Shown here one piece after another: positions 18,823-27,386 of a stretch of DNA of 64,000 nt (positions are counted from its first letter, which is position 1; every line of letters starts with the position of its first letter). Source of the DNA: JBNGOQ01 sp050589645. Its GTDB lineage: Bacteria; Bacteroidota; Bacteroidia; Flavobacteriales; Flavobacteriaceae. Position numbers and translations under genes: made by a program. The DNA lies in contig NZ_JBNGOQ010000001.1 in the NCBI RefSeq assembly GCF_050589645.1, positions 1-64,000 on the forward strand. Reading direction: 5' to 3'. The notes beneath the pieces were generated by a model that had not been told where the DNA came from, made no database searches, and saw nothing but the letters and a program-made list of their open reading frames with translations.

Positions 18823-20691
18823 ATGTTTGAAAAGGCGTACGATATTATTGTAGTAGGCGGGGGGCATGCTGGTGCGGAAGCCGCGGCCGCGGCTGCCAAT
18901 ATGGGGTCCAAGACCCTGTTGATTACCATGAATTTGCAGACCATAGGGCAAATGTCATGCAACCCAGCTATGGGCGGAATTGCAAAAGGACAAATTGTAC
19001 GTGAGATAGATGCACTAGGGGGCTATAGCGGCATTATTACAGACCATTCGGCTATCCAGTTTAAAATGTTGAACAAATCCAAGGGTCCTGCCATGTGGAG
19101 TCCAAGGACCCAGAACGACCGTATGCGCTTTGCAGAGGAATGGAGACTGGCATTGGAGGGCACTCCGAATGTGGATTTTTACCAGGAGATGGTGTCCGGT
19201 TTATTAGTGGAGGGCACACGGGTTGTGGGCGTAAGAACGTCCCTTGGAATTGATGTTAGGGCCAAGGCCGTGGTCCTGACAAACGGAACATTTTTAAATG
19301 GACTCATCCATATTGGGGAAAAGCAGTTCGGTGGCGGACGCGCAGGGGAAAAGGCGGCCACGGGAATAACGGAACAATTGGTGGATTTTGGGTTTGATAG
19401 CGGCCGAATGAAAACCGGTACACCGCCCAGGGTAGATGGGCGGTCACTTGACTATACCAAGATGATCCCCCAACCCGGTGATACCAATCCGGAGAAGTTT
19501 TCGTATTTGGAGACCTCTGTTTTAAAAGCGCAACGGGACTGCCATATGACCCATACCAGTGCGACGGTACATGAGCTGTTACGCGAAGGCTTTGACCGCT
19601 CACCCATGTTCAATGGACGGATTAAGAGCATTGGCCCGCGTTACTGCCCATCCATTGAGGATAAGATCAATCGTTTTGCGGATAAGGACAGCCACCAGAT
19701 TTTTGTAGAGCCGGAAGGGTGGCATACGGTTGAGGTTTATGTCAATGGGTTTTCCACTTCCTTGCCGGAAGATGTACAGTACAAGGCGTTGAAGTCCGTT
19801 AAAGGCTTTGAGAAGGTTAAATTTTTCCGACCTGGCTATGCGATAGAATATGACTACTTTCCTCCAACGCAGCTAAGGCACACTTTGGAGACCAAGCTGG
19901 TGGAAAACCTGTATTTTGCAGGACAGATTAATGGCACCACAGGTTACGAGGAAGCAGCCTCGCAGGGGCTTATGTCCGGCATCAATGCACACCTTAAGAT
20001 TAATGAAAAGGACCCCTTTGTGCTCCGCAGGGACGAGGCCTATATAGGGGTGCTTATTGACGACCTGATTACGAAAGGAACGGAAGAACCCTATAGAATG
20101 TTTACCTCCAGAGCGGAATACCGTACCTTATTGCGGCAGGATAATGCAGACCTACGGCTTACCCCGAAAAGTCATGAAATCGGTTTGGCCAGGGAAGAGC
20201 GTCTTAAGCGTATGGAGGAGAAACGTCGCAAATCCGACGTTTTTGTAAAATTTTTTAGGGACACCAGCGTACTGCCGGAAGACATCAATCCGATCTTGGA
20301 AAGTGTTTCTTCTTCCCCGGTAAAACAATCCGACAAAATGTTCAAGGTTTTTTCAAGGCCCAAGGTAACCATGGATCATATGATGCAATTGGAAAAGGTG
20401 TCCAGTTTTGTGTCGGAAAAGGATTTGGACAGAGAAGTGATGGAACAGGCGGAGATACAGGTCAAGTATGCGGGCTATATTGAAAAGGAAAAAAACAATG
20501 CGGACAAACTGCAGCGGTTGGAAAACATCAAGATCCCCGCTGATTTTGATTACTCCAAGCTTAAATCCCTCTCCTTTGAAGCACGGGAAAAGCTTAGCGC
20601 CATACGTCCGGTAACGATATCCCAGGCTTCCAGAATTAGCGGGGTATCCCCTAGCGACATCAGCGTTTTATTGGTTTTTATGGGCAGATAG
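18823..20691 (+). CDS. mnmG: tRNA uridine-5-carboxymethylaminomethyl modification enzyme MnmG
   Basis: 622 residues from the ATG at 18823. FAD-dependent partner of MnmE; together they make the cmnm5 modification at wobble U34 of several tRNAs in the cytoplasm. The N-terminal FAD-binding signature is DIIVVGGGHAGAEAA (about 6-20), followed by NPAMGGIAKGQ and the family motif GQINGTTGYEEAASQG near 367-382; the C-terminal GidA-associated helical domain is complete. An earlier in-frame ATG (18790) lies inside ybeY and was rejected because conserved sequence begins at MFEKAYDI. It sits 7 bp after ybeY and is flanked by two parS-like sites, matching the common closeness of mnmG to the replication origin. 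Confidence 0.97.
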   Translation: MFEKAYDIIVVGGGHAGAEAAAAAANMGSKTLLITMNLQTIGQMSCNPAMGGIAKGQIVREIDALGGYSGIITDHSAIQFKMLNKSKGPAMWSPRTQNDRMRFAEEWRLALEGTPNVDFYQEMVSGLLVEGTRVVGVRTSLGIDVRAKAVVLTNGTFLNGLIHIGEKQFGGGRAGEKAATGITEQLVDFGFDSGRMKTGTPPRVDGRSLDYTKMIPQPGDTNPEKFSYLETSVLKAQRDCHMTHTSATVHELLREGFDRSPMFNGRIKSIGPRYCPSIEDKINRFADKDSHQIFVEPEGWHTVEVYVNGFSTSLPEDVQYKALKSVKGFEKVKFFRPGYAIEYDYFPPTQLRHTLETKLVENLYFAGQINGTTGYEEAASQGLMSGINAHLKINEKDPFVLRRDEAYIGVLIDDLITKGTEEPYRMFTSRAEYRTLLRQDNADLRLTPKSHEIGLAREERLKRMEEKRRKSDVFVKFFRDTSVLPEDINPILESVSSSPVKQSDKMFKVFSRPKVTMDHMMQLEKVSSFVSEKDLDREVMEQAEIQVKYAGYIEKEKNNADKLQRLENIKIPADFDYSKLKSLSFEAREKLSAIRPVTISQASRISGVSPSDISVLLVFMGR

Positions 20692-20696
20692 CAGAA

Positions 20697-20712
20697 TGTT
20701 CCACGTGGAACA
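20697..20712. other. parS-like site 2 after mnmG
   Basis: The same 16-bp core as at 18796-18811, TGTTCCACGTGGAACA, here extended to a perfect 20-bp palindrome (20695-20714). It begins 6 bp after the mnmG stop, in the 99-bp gap before the lipoprotein gene. Confidence 0.78.
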
Positions 20713-20790
20713 TTGAGGGTACATTCCCAAAAAGAAGGGCTTTGGTTTGGTTTTTGATAGGTGTTGAGCCTAGGGAAACACCAAGCCAAA

Positions 20791-21333
20791 ATGAAAAAAA
20801 CACTACTCCTTTTATTGTCCTTTGTCCTTTTTGGTTCCTGCATTCCACTAAGGATAGCACCAAAGATCAAGGATCACAAAATCACCCAGGGAAAACGGTT
20901 CAAAAGAAGTTTGCCCAAACGTCAAATGTTCATCTTTGAAGACCCTAAGGAGGCCAATGCCTTTTACGATTACGTCAACACAAAATTCGCTCTTGAACAT
21001 CAGCAAGTGTATGACGATGTCCCTTTTCGCATAAAGGGCAAACAGTTTTTCTTTTCCTTTTATGAGGTGGAAATACCCACCAAGACCATTAATCTTATCC
21101 CGATTATGATTGACGGCCTGTTGGATCAGGCCGAGATGGATCCCCTGCTGGAAGAGGTGCACAGCACTAGGGAGGGGAATTGGTACTTGGCTATTGAGGT
21201 GTACAGCGATGATGAGAACGACTGTTTACATGAAAATTCCCTTTCAAGAAGTTTGGTTTTGAACTATCTTCGAACTTTAAAGGAAGAGTATTTGTCCACC
21301 CACAACTATCATGAAACTGTTTTTAAAGACTAA
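20791..21333 (+). CDS. Putative lipoprotein of unknown function
   Basis: 180 residues from the ATG at 20791. A lipoprotein signal peptide (MKKTLLLLLSFVLFGSC) has lipobox FGSC with Cys at 17. The rest is a soluble, slightly basic domain with no motif I recognise. An upstream in-frame GTG at 20761 would add ten residues before the signal peptide and is unlikely. The stop overlaps the methyltransferase gene by 23 bp, and in flavobacteria such a lipoprotein commonly stands between mnmG and the methyltransferase, so a shared transcript is likely. Confidence 0.8.
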   Translation: MKKTLLLLLSFVLFGSCIPLRIAPKIKDHKITQGKRFKRSLPKRQMFIFEDPKEANAFYDYVNTKFALEHQQVYDDVPFRIKGKQFFFSFYEVEIPTKTINLIPIMIDGLLDQAEMDPLLEEVHSTREGNWYLAIEVYSDDENDCLHENSLSRSLVLNYLRTLKEEYLSTHNYHETVFKD

Positions 21334-22138
21334 GGATCATTCCATTTCCGGCGAAGGGTTTGAATTGGTGCACGATACCGAGTTGGATATGCTCATTACG
21401 AAGCCACAGCCCAGCGACCTGAAAAAGTATTACGAAAGCGAGGCCTATATATCGCATACCGACGCCAATAAAAGTTTTGTGGATCGTATTTATCAGCAGA
21501 TAAAGAAGCGAAGCCTTCGCAAGAAGGTAAAACTGTTGGACACCTATGTGCAATCAAAAAAAAGCCTCTTGGACATTGGTGCGGGCACGGGCGATTTTTT
21601 GCTGGCAGCAAAGCGAGGGAACTACGAGGTGTTTGGAGTGGAGCCTAACCAAAAAGCGGCACAATTGGCAGCGGCGAAGGGGTTGACCTTGGCGCCAGAG
21701 CTACGCCTTTTGCCCAAGCAGGAGTATGAACTGATTACGCTTTGGCATGTCTTGGAGCATCTTCCCAATTTGGAAGAGCAAATTGTCCAAATGAAAAAGG
21801 TCCTTGCGCAGAACGGCACCCTGATCGTTGCGGTGCCGAACTTCAAATCCTACGATGCTCGATATTACAAAAACTTTTGGGCTGCTTATGACGTACCAAG
21901 ACATCTGTGGCATTTTTCCAAAACGGCCATCCAAAAAATATTTGAGAAGCATGGGATGCAGCTGGTGCATACCTTACCTATGCACTATGATGCTTTTTAC
22001 GTTTCCCTGCTTTCCGAAAAATATAAAACGGGGAAACAAAATTTGCTGAAGGCATTTTGGGTAGGCTTGCGGTCCAACCTAAGCGCTTGGCGCAGCGGTG
22101 AATACTCCTCCCACATATATGTGTTGAAAAAAGGTTAA
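21311..22138 (+). CDS. Class I SAM-dependent methyltransferase
   Basis: 275 residues. The SAM-binding motif I is LLDIGAGTGDFLLAAK (about 77-92) and motif II/post-I is VFGVEPNQ; the later LWHVLEHLPN matches the Methyltransf_11/23 type found in small-molecule, lipid or glycan methylation. Residues 1-60 form a short N-terminal region (FELVHDTELDMLITKPQP) seen in Bacteroidota members of this family. Substrate unknown. It overlaps the lipoprotein gene by 23 bp and is followed by a 354-bp gap. Confidence 0.9.
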   Translation: MKLFLKTKDHSISGEGFELVHDTELDMLITKPQPSDLKKYYESEAYISHTDANKSFVDRIYQQIKKRSLRKKVKLLDTYVQSKKSLLDIGAGTGDFLLAAKRGNYEVFGVEPNQKAAQLAAAKGLTLAPELRLLPKQEYELITLWHVLEHLPNLEEQIVQMKKVLAQNGTLIVAVPNFKSYDARYYKNFWAAYDVPRHLWHFSKTAIQKIFEKHGMQLVHTLPMHYDAFYVSLLSEKYKTGKQNLLKAFWVGLRSNLSAWRSGEYSSHIYVLKKG

Positions 22139-22394
22139 AAACTGTTTTAAGGACGTCTCACGCATTTTTGATATGTCGGCCATAGGAAGGGGCCGGCGCA
22201 AAAAGATTTCCCAAAAGAGGCGCAAAAAAGGAAGCTATTTAAATAAGAAAAAACAATGACAATTGGTTTTGGGAATAAATTTTATCTATATCGAATGATC
22301 TTTAGCAAACACTCGTGGCCTATGATTTTTTTCGCTCAATTTTCGAACGCGCTTAGGGAAGAAAGAAACAGTTCGCTTAAATTCACCAACGCAT
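22139..22394. other. Intergenic stretch, no clear gene
   Basis: AT-rich spacer after the methyltransferase. It contains a small GC-rich hairpin (CGGCC, 9-nt loop, GGCCG, about 22173-22191) without a T-run, and no perfect TAnnTTTG box. I see no RNA gene or longer reading frame. Confidence 0.4.
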
Positions 22395-22496
22395 ATGAAA
22401 AACACTCCAATTTTACTTAAGAGGACTAAAGGACTTCTTAGGAAGGCAGAACGTTTTTTGGCACGGCTTGGAGCACGGCAAAATGTTAAACCATGA
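22395..22496 (+). CDS. Possible 33-residue basic peptide coupled to glycerate kinase
   Basis: A short frame starts with ATG at 22395 (MKNTPILLKRTKGLLRKAER then 13 more residues) and stops with TGA at 22494-22496, overlapping the glycerate kinase ATG as ATGA. The product would be strongly basic (about ten Lys/Arg) and amphipathic. It may be a leader that couples translation to the kinase, or a chance frame. There is no independent evidence for expression. Confidence 0.35.
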   Translation: MKNTPILLKRTKGLLRKAERFLARLGARQNVKP

Positions 22497-23623
22497 ACAT
22501 CTTACTGATCCCGGATAAATTTAAAGGCTCCCTTTCCTCGGAAGAGGTCATCGCATCTTTGTCAAAGGGCATACGTCATGTAAGACCCAAGGCCGAGATT
22601 CATTCCGTACTGGCTTCCGATGGGGGAGACGGTTTTTTGGATGCTGTCGCTATCCATAAGGATACCCAACAAGTGATTACAGACACCCAAGACCCCTTGG
22701 GCCGTCCCATCAAGGCCGCATATCTATGGGAGCCCAAAACGGCATCGGCCTATATAGAACTGGCAACAGCTTCGGGCATGGTCCTCTTGGACGAAGCGGA
22801 ACGGAATCCACTTAAAACAACCACTTACGGCACAGGACTGCAGATCAAACACGCTATTGCCAAAGGGGCCAGAAATATTTATTTGGGGCTTGGGGGAAGT
22901 GCAACCAATGACGGTGGTACCGGTATGGCCAGGGCTTTGGGTTTTCGATTTCTGGATTTACATGGAACGGAATTGCTGCCCATTGGCGGAAACCTGGAAC
23001 AAATGGCACGTATTGAGGGGCCAAAAACACCTGGTTTCACCAAGGTTTCCTTTTTCGCCATTAACGATGTAAACAACCCGCTGTTCGGTGTGCAGGGAGC
23101 TGCCCATGTCTATGCCCAACAGAAAGGTGCAGGACCGGCAGACATTAAAACCCTAGATCGAGGCCTTATAAAGCTGAGCCAAACAGTGAAACAACATTTA
23201 GGGAGTGATCTGGCCGGCATTCCCGGCGCTGGAGCTGCTGGGGGATCGGCGTTCGGATTGAAAGCTTTTTTTAAGGCCGAGTTTATCAGTGGTGTAGATT
23301 TTGTTCTTGATCTGGCCCGGGTAGACCGCTTGGTGAACAGCATAAGGATAGACTATATCATTACCGGCGAGGGAAAACTGGATGACCAAACCTTGAACGG
23401 AAAATTGATCAAGGGTGTAATTGATATGGGCACTCGCTTGAACATACCCGTAATAGGGGTGTGCGGCAAGCTAGATCTGAAACATCGGAACCTGCAGGAG
23501 CTTGGGCTGGATCATATTATTGAGAGCGGTGACCCTGCAAAATCCCTACAGTATAATATGGAACATGCGGCTGTACTTTTGGAAAAGGCGACCGCGGATT
23601 TTTTCAGGGATTTGGGGAACTAG
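22493..23623 (+). CDS. Glycerate kinase (GarK/GlxK family)
   Basis: 376 residues, normal for the family. Phosphorylates D-glycerate with ATP, linking glyoxylate/tartronate-semialdehyde or serine-derived glycerate to glycolysis in the cytoplasm. Family hallmarks are the start MNILLIPDKFKGSLSS, SDGGDGFLDA near 44-53, LGLGGSATNDGGTGMARALG near 132-151, GAGAAGG near 247 and the C-terminal TGEGKLDDQT. The product is 2- or 3-phosphoglycerate; type I members mostly give 2-phosphoglycerate, but this is not readable here. It stands between the methyltransferase and an OmpH-like gene, an insertion into an otherwise ordinary arrangement. Confidence 0.94.
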   Translation: MNILLIPDKFKGSLSSEEVIASLSKGIRHVRPKAEIHSVLASDGGDGFLDAVAIHKDTQQVITDTQDPLGRPIKAAYLWEPKTASAYIELATASGMVLLDEAERNPLKTTTYGTGLQIKHAIAKGARNIYLGLGGSATNDGGTGMARALGFRFLDLHGTELLPIGGNLEQMARIEGPKTPGFTKVSFFAINDVNNPLFGVQGAAHVYAQQKGAGPADIKTLDRGLIKLSQTVKQHLGSDLAGIPGAGAAGGSAFGLKAFFKAEFISGVDFVLDLARVDRLVNSIRIDYIITGEGKLDDQTLNGKLIKGVIDMGTRLNIPVIGVCGKLDLKHRNLQELGLDHIIESGDPAKSLQYNMEHAAVLLEKATADFFRDLGN

Positions 23624-23679
23624 GGCCCAAAAAATGGTTTTTGCCGACATAAATTGACGAAAATTCCATAAAGCTTTCC

Positions 23680-23687
23680 TATTTTTG
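23680..23687 (+). promoter_or_regulatory. -7 promoter box for the OmpH-like gene
   Basis: TATTTTTG, perfect TAnnTTTG, 97 bp before the chosen ATG at 23785, implying a 5' leader of roughly 90 nt. Confidence 0.5.
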
Positions 23688-23784
23688 CGCAACTTAAAAA
23701 GAGAGCACGTGCCATAACTGAACGTTGGGACTTACCCGTATAGTAAATGGCTCGTTGCATTTGACCGATAAAAAATATAAACGG

Positions 23785-24291
23785 ATGAAAAAAATAGTAT
23801 TGGGCTTAGCCCTGTTAGGGCTCATGTCCTGTAAACAAGACAAGATAGCTTTTGTGGATAGCATAAAACTTATGGAAGGCTACCAGGAAAAAGTGGATAT
23901 CGACAACAAGTTTAAGGGTAAGGCCGAATCCTTTGCAAAAAAGCGGGATAGTATATCACAAGCCTTTCAAATAGAGGCCCAGGCTTTTCAGACCAAGGCC
24001 CAGGGCATGCCCCAAAAGAAAGCACAGGAAGAGTACGCCGTGCTACAGCAGAAGGGACAGTTCATAAGTCAGCAACTACAACAGGAGGAGCAACAATTAC
24101 AGCTTTTAAATCAGACCGAGTTGGATAGTTTGGTAAGCAAGGTAAAAAAGCACATTAGGGAATACGGCAAGACCAATGGATATACCTATATCTTTGGCGG
24201 AGGAGATAGCGGAAGCGTGCTTTATGGTGAAGGATCCAAGGACCTCACGGAAATGATTCTGAAGGAATTAAACGACGGGTATAAGAAATAG
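23785..24291 (+). CDS. OmpH/Skp-like periplasmic chaperone, predicted lipoprotein
   Basis: 168 residues from the ATG at 23785. Skp/OmpH proteins hold unfolded outer-membrane proteins in the periplasm. The signal peptide MKKIVLGLALLGLMSC has lipobox LMSC (Cys 16), so this member is likely lipid-anchored, unlike E. coli Skp. KIAFVDSIKLMEGYQ matches the Skp start, the middle is a Gln/Lys-rich coiled-coil tentacle region (KKAQEEYAVLQQKGQFISQQ), and the end NGYTYIFGG..VLYGEGSKDLTE is the conserved closing motif. An in-frame ATG at 23725 would precede the signal peptide and was rejected. A terminator follows at 24316-24346. Confidence 0.88.
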   Translation: MKKIVLGLALLGLMSCKQDKIAFVDSIKLMEGYQEKVDIDNKFKGKAESFAKKRDSISQAFQIEAQAFQTKAQGMPQKKAQEEYAVLQQKGQFISQQLQQEEQQLQLLNQTELDSLVSKVKKHIREYGKTNGYTYIFGGGDSGSVLYGEGSKDLTEMILKELNDGYKK

Positions 24292-24315
24292 ACTTGGAAC
24301 TTTGGAAACCACAGG

Positions 24316-24346
24316 GCCCGAACGGATATCGTTGGGGCTTTTTTTT
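24316..24346 (+). terminator. Rho-independent terminator after the OmpH-like gene
   Basis: GCCCGAACG (24316-24324) pairs with CGTTGGGGC (24330-24338) with one mismatch around a 5-nt loop, followed by eight T. Confidence 0.75.
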
Positions 24347-24361
24347 GGTGTAGGGCCTACC

Positions 24362-24760
24362 TTATTGCTGCAATAGGAATACCAGAAAAACGGCGGGAAC
24401 AAAATAGACCGCAATAGTTTTGGCCCCTTCATAATCCTTGGCCAAGCGTTGCCCGAACAACAGCATCAAAAGGGACACACAGGACATAATGGCCCCATAT
24501 AGTGCCATGGTGCCTTTCCCTTGGATGACCAGTTGATATATCCCAATGGCGCACAGGGTGCCCGCAATTACCTCGGACAATAGTACAACACCCAATAGCA
24601 GCGGCACGATATTCTTAAAAGGGGTGTCTGCAAAATGTCCTTTGAGCCATGCTAGGTTTCCTGCCCAATCGAACACTTTGTCTATACCGCTTTGTAGAAA
24701 GGTAATGATGAGAAAAAGCAATAATAGGATTTCCGTGGCATTGTCAAACAGGTATTCCAT
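24362..24760 (-). CDS. DoxX-like small integral membrane protein
   Basis: 132 residues with four hydrophobic helices (about 8-25, 48-68, 73-92, 110-130), resembling the DoxX/MauE family by size, helix spacing and FLQSGIDKVFDW near the first loop. Function is unknown. It starts 10 bp after the holB stop, so the two are probably co-transcribed from the holB promoter. No partner redox protein is nearby. Confidence 0.7.
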   Translation of the reverse strand: MEYLFDNATEILLLLFLIITFLQSGIDKVFDWAGNLAWLKGHFADTPFKNIVPLLLGVVLLSEVIAGTLCAIGIYQLVIQGKGTMALYGAIMSCVSLLMLLFGQRLAKDYEGAKTIAVYFVPAVFLVFLLQQ

Positions 24761-24770
24761 AGCAAAGGTT

Positions 24771-25922
24771 TTAGGCCGCTTTTTTATGTAGCAGACGTGT
24801 TAGTTTAATGGACAGATCGGTCAATATGATTTTTGAGTTGCCGTTGCGCTCAATGTGAAAAATGGCAGTTTCCAACTCATGAACAATGGCCTCAATATTG
24901 TTCTCGTGCACAAAAGGGGCAAATTTTTCCATTTGAAACGTATCCACATGGATTCGCATATAAGCCAACTCCTCCACCTTATAGTTGATCAATAGGGCCT
25001 GCCGCATCATCGCAAGGCAATAGCGCAAAAAGTTCTTTTGGGTTTCTCGACCTGTTTTGGCCACCTCCTCGCTCCAAAGGATAAGCTCGTGAACAGCGGC
25101 CCGGTTACCTTTGGCCTTAAAAGCGCTGCGCACCCATTGCACAAACCAGCGTTCAAACACCAGATCTTCAGAGTCATTATGGGAGAGGTCCAGGGCCTTG
25201 TTAAAATTCCCGTTTGCCTCATGGGCTATTTTTAAAGCCTCTTCCCTTTTAATGCCTTCTTGAACCAGGGCGTTCGCGATAGCTTCCTCTGGCAGGGCCG
25301 GAAAATGTAATAGTTGGCAACGGGAACGAATGGTCTGTATGATTTGCTCCTCATCTTCGGCCACCAAAATAAAGATGGTCTTTTCCGGAGGTTCCTCGAT
25401 CAGTTTCAAAAGCTTGTTGGAGGCGGCAACATTCATTTTGTCGGCCATCCAAATAATCATGATTTTATAGCCACCCTCATAAGCTTTTAACGATAGCTTT
25501 TTAACGATATCCTGGGCCTCGTCGACCCCTATTTGAGCTTGTTTCTTTTCAACGCCAATAAGCCGGTACCAGTCAAAGAGGTTTCCATAAGGCTGTTCCT
25601 TAAAAAATTGGCGCCAATCCTGCATATAGTGGTTGCTTACCGCATGGCTCTTGACCTTGGCACTATTGGCTACCGGGAACGCAAAATGCAGGTCTGGATG
25701 GGTGAGGGAAGCACACTTCAGATTACAGGCTTCATCCCCCGGGACGTTTTTGTCTTGGTGGTGGCCACATAGTATGTACTGTGCATAGGCCACGGCCATG
25801 GGCAAGGTACCACACCCTTCAGGGCCCACAAATAATTGGGCGTGCGGGAGACGTCCTGCATCCGCACTGAAGGCCAAGTGGTTTTTGATATGTGTTTGTG
25901 CTAAAATATCCTCAAAAAGCAT
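24771..25922 (-). CDS. holB: DNA polymerase III delta' subunit
   Basis: 383 residues from the ATG at 25922. Clamp-loader subunit that opens the sliding clamp with DnaX and delta. The start MLFEDILAQTHIKNHL and PHAQLFVGPEGCGTLPMA near 28-45 match flavobacterial delta' proteins. The P-loop is degenerate (GPEGCGTL, no Lys) as expected for a non-hydrolysing delta'. Zinc-module cysteines appear in the CGHHQDKN..EACNLKC region, and the SRC motif is IRSRCQLLHF near 199. An in-frame ATG at 25937 adds five residues but overlaps the promoter box at 25927-25934. Divergent from pgk. Confidence 0.92.
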   Translation of the reverse strand: MLFEDILAQTHIKNHLAFSADAGRLPHAQLFVGPEGCGTLPMAVAYAQYILCGHHQDKNVPGDEACNLKCASLTHPDLHFAFPVANSAKVKSHAVSNHYMQDWRQFFKEQPYGNLFDWYRLIGVEKKQAQIGVDEAQDIVKKLSLKAYEGGYKIMIIWMADKMNVAASNKLLKLIEEPPEKTIFILVAEDEEQIIQTIRSRCQLLHFPALPEEAIANALVQEGIKREEALKIAHEANGNFNKALDLSHNDSEDLVFERWFVQWVRSAFKAKGNRAAVHELILWSEEVAKTGRETQKNFLRYCLAMMRQALLINYKVEELAYMRIHVDTFQMEKFAPFVHENNIEAIVHELETAIFHIERNGNSKIILTDLSIKLTRLLHKKAA

Positions 25923-25926
25923 TGAC

Positions 25927-25934
25927 CAAAGATA
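25927..25934 (-). promoter_or_regulatory. -7 promoter box for holB, almost touching the start codon
   Basis: Minus strand TATCTTTG, perfect TAnnTTTG, only 4 nt before the ATG at 25922. With the usual spacing the transcript would start at or 1 nt before the ATG (leaderless or nearly so). Confidence 0.55.
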
Positions 25935-26040
25935 CATTATTTTGATATTTCGCCCATTGCTCCTATCTATTGGGAAAGAGGGTTAAAACGAACGTAACAA
26001 ATAATAGGGCGCCCTTCTTTTTATGCCAAGCATAAATCTT

Positions 26041-26048
26041 TACATTTG
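26041..26048 (+). promoter_or_regulatory. -7 promoter box for pgk
   Basis: TACATTTG, perfect TAnnTTTG, 25 bp before the pgk ATG. Confidence 0.65.
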
Positions 26049-26073
26049 CCTTTCGTATAAACGCCGCTAGCAC

Positions 26074-27267
26074 ATGAAAACCCTTAAAGATTTCAATTTT
26101 GAAGACAAACGAGTATTGATTCGCGTGGATTTCAACGTTCCCTTGGACGCAGATTTCAATGTAACCGACACCAATCGCATAGAAGCGGCAAAACCTACCA
26201 TTATAAAAGTATTGGAAGATGGCGGCAGTGCTGTGCTGATGAGTCATTTGGGGCGCCCAAAAGGGATTCGAAATCCGGATATGTCCCTGGGCCATATCTG
26301 CCAGACGGTTTCGGAAATCATAGGGGTCTCGGTAAAATTTGTGGATGATTGTGTAGGGGAGAAAGCCGAAAAGGCAGTTTCCGAACTGCAAAGCGGCGAG
26401 GTGTTGTTATTGGAAAATCTTCGGTTCCACGCCGAGGAAACCACTGGGGATGTAGACTTCGCCGAACAGCTTTCGCGCCTGGGCGACATTTATGTGAACG
26501 ATGCCTTTGGCACCGCTCATAGGGCCCATGCCTCTACCACCATTGTTGCCAGGTTTTTCCCGGGACAGAAGTGCTTTGGATATCTCTTGGCCAAGGAGAT
26601 TGAGGCCATTGAAAAGGTGATGCGCACAGGTGAAAAACCGGTGACCGCCATTTTAGGGGGCGCCAAAGTGTCTTCCAAAATTACCATTATCGAAAACATT
26701 TTGGATAAGGTAGACCATTTGATTATTGGTGGCGGAATGACCTATACCTTCGTTAAGGCACAAGGAGGACTTGTGGGCGACTCCATTTGTGAGGACGACA
26801 AGATGACCCTGGCCCTGGAGATTTTAGAGCAGGCCAAAGCAAAGGGTGTAGCAATTCATTTGCCCGTTGATGTCCTGGCGGCCGATGATTTTAGCAATGA
26901 CGCCCAAACCCGGATTGTGGCGGTGAACGCAATTCCCGACGGATGGCAAGGCCTGGATGCCGGACCCGTAACCTTGGAGAACTTTAAAGCAGTCATCTTG
27001 GCATCCAAGACCATCCTATGGAACGGTCCTGTTGGGGTTTTTGAAATGGAGTCCTTTGCAAAGGGAACCGTGGCCGTTGGCAATTTCATTGACGAGGCTA
27101 CACAAAATGGCGCTTTTTCCCTGGTGGGAGGAGGCGATTCGGTAGCAGCTGTAAAACAATTTGGATTTCAGGACAAGGTAAGTTATGTGTCTACAGGAGG
27201 TGGCGCCATGTTGGAGAGTCTTGAGGGAAGATCCTTACCCGGAATTGCTGCAATATTGGAGCCCTAA
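26074..27267 (+). CDS. pgk: Phosphoglycerate kinase
   Basis: 397 residues, full length. Transfers phosphate from 1,3-bisphosphoglycerate to ADP in glycolysis (reverse in gluconeogenesis). Family motifs: KRVLIRVDFNVPLD near 11-24, LMSHLGRPKG near 55-64, LLENLRFHAEE near 111-121, the AILGGAKVSSKI stretch near 192-203, and the C-terminal nucleotide-binding SLVGGGDSVAAV and STGGGAMLE. It is monocistronic, transcribed from TACATTTG at 26041, divergent from holB. Confidence 0.98.
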   Translation: MKTLKDFNFEDKRVLIRVDFNVPLDADFNVTDTNRIEAAKPTIIKVLEDGGSAVLMSHLGRPKGIRNPDMSLGHICQTVSEIIGVSVKFVDDCVGEKAEKAVSELQSGEVLLLENLRFHAEETTGDVDFAEQLSRLGDIYVNDAFGTAHRAHASTTIVARFFPGQKCFGYLLAKEIEAIEKVMRTGEKPVTAILGGAKVSSKITIIENILDKVDHLIIGGGMTYTFVKAQGGLVGDSICEDDKMTLALEILEQAKAKGVAIHLPVDVLAADDFSNDAQTRIVAVNAIPDGWQGLDAGPVTLENFKAVILASKTILWNGPVGVFEMESFAKGTVAVGNFIDEATQNGAFSLVGGGDSVAAVKQFGFQDKVSYVSTGGGAMLESLEGRSLPGIAAILEP

Positions 27268-27386
27268 AGGCGTTATCGATAAACGGGCCCCAGGGCTTTT
27301 AAGGGCGGTTTAACGACTTAAATTTTATTCTTTCCAAAAAAAATACGATTTTCGTTAGCTCCCTTTCTTTGAAAAGGACTGTTATT

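Noticed and set aside
18693..18962. Minus-strand frames across ybeY and mnmG
   Set aside because: Shadows; the shared NVPRGT/FHVE strings come from the parS palindrome read on the other strand.
22173..22191. GC-rich hairpin after the methyltransferase gene
   Set aside because: Short stem and no T-run, so not reported as a terminator; no riboswitch-like structure recognised.
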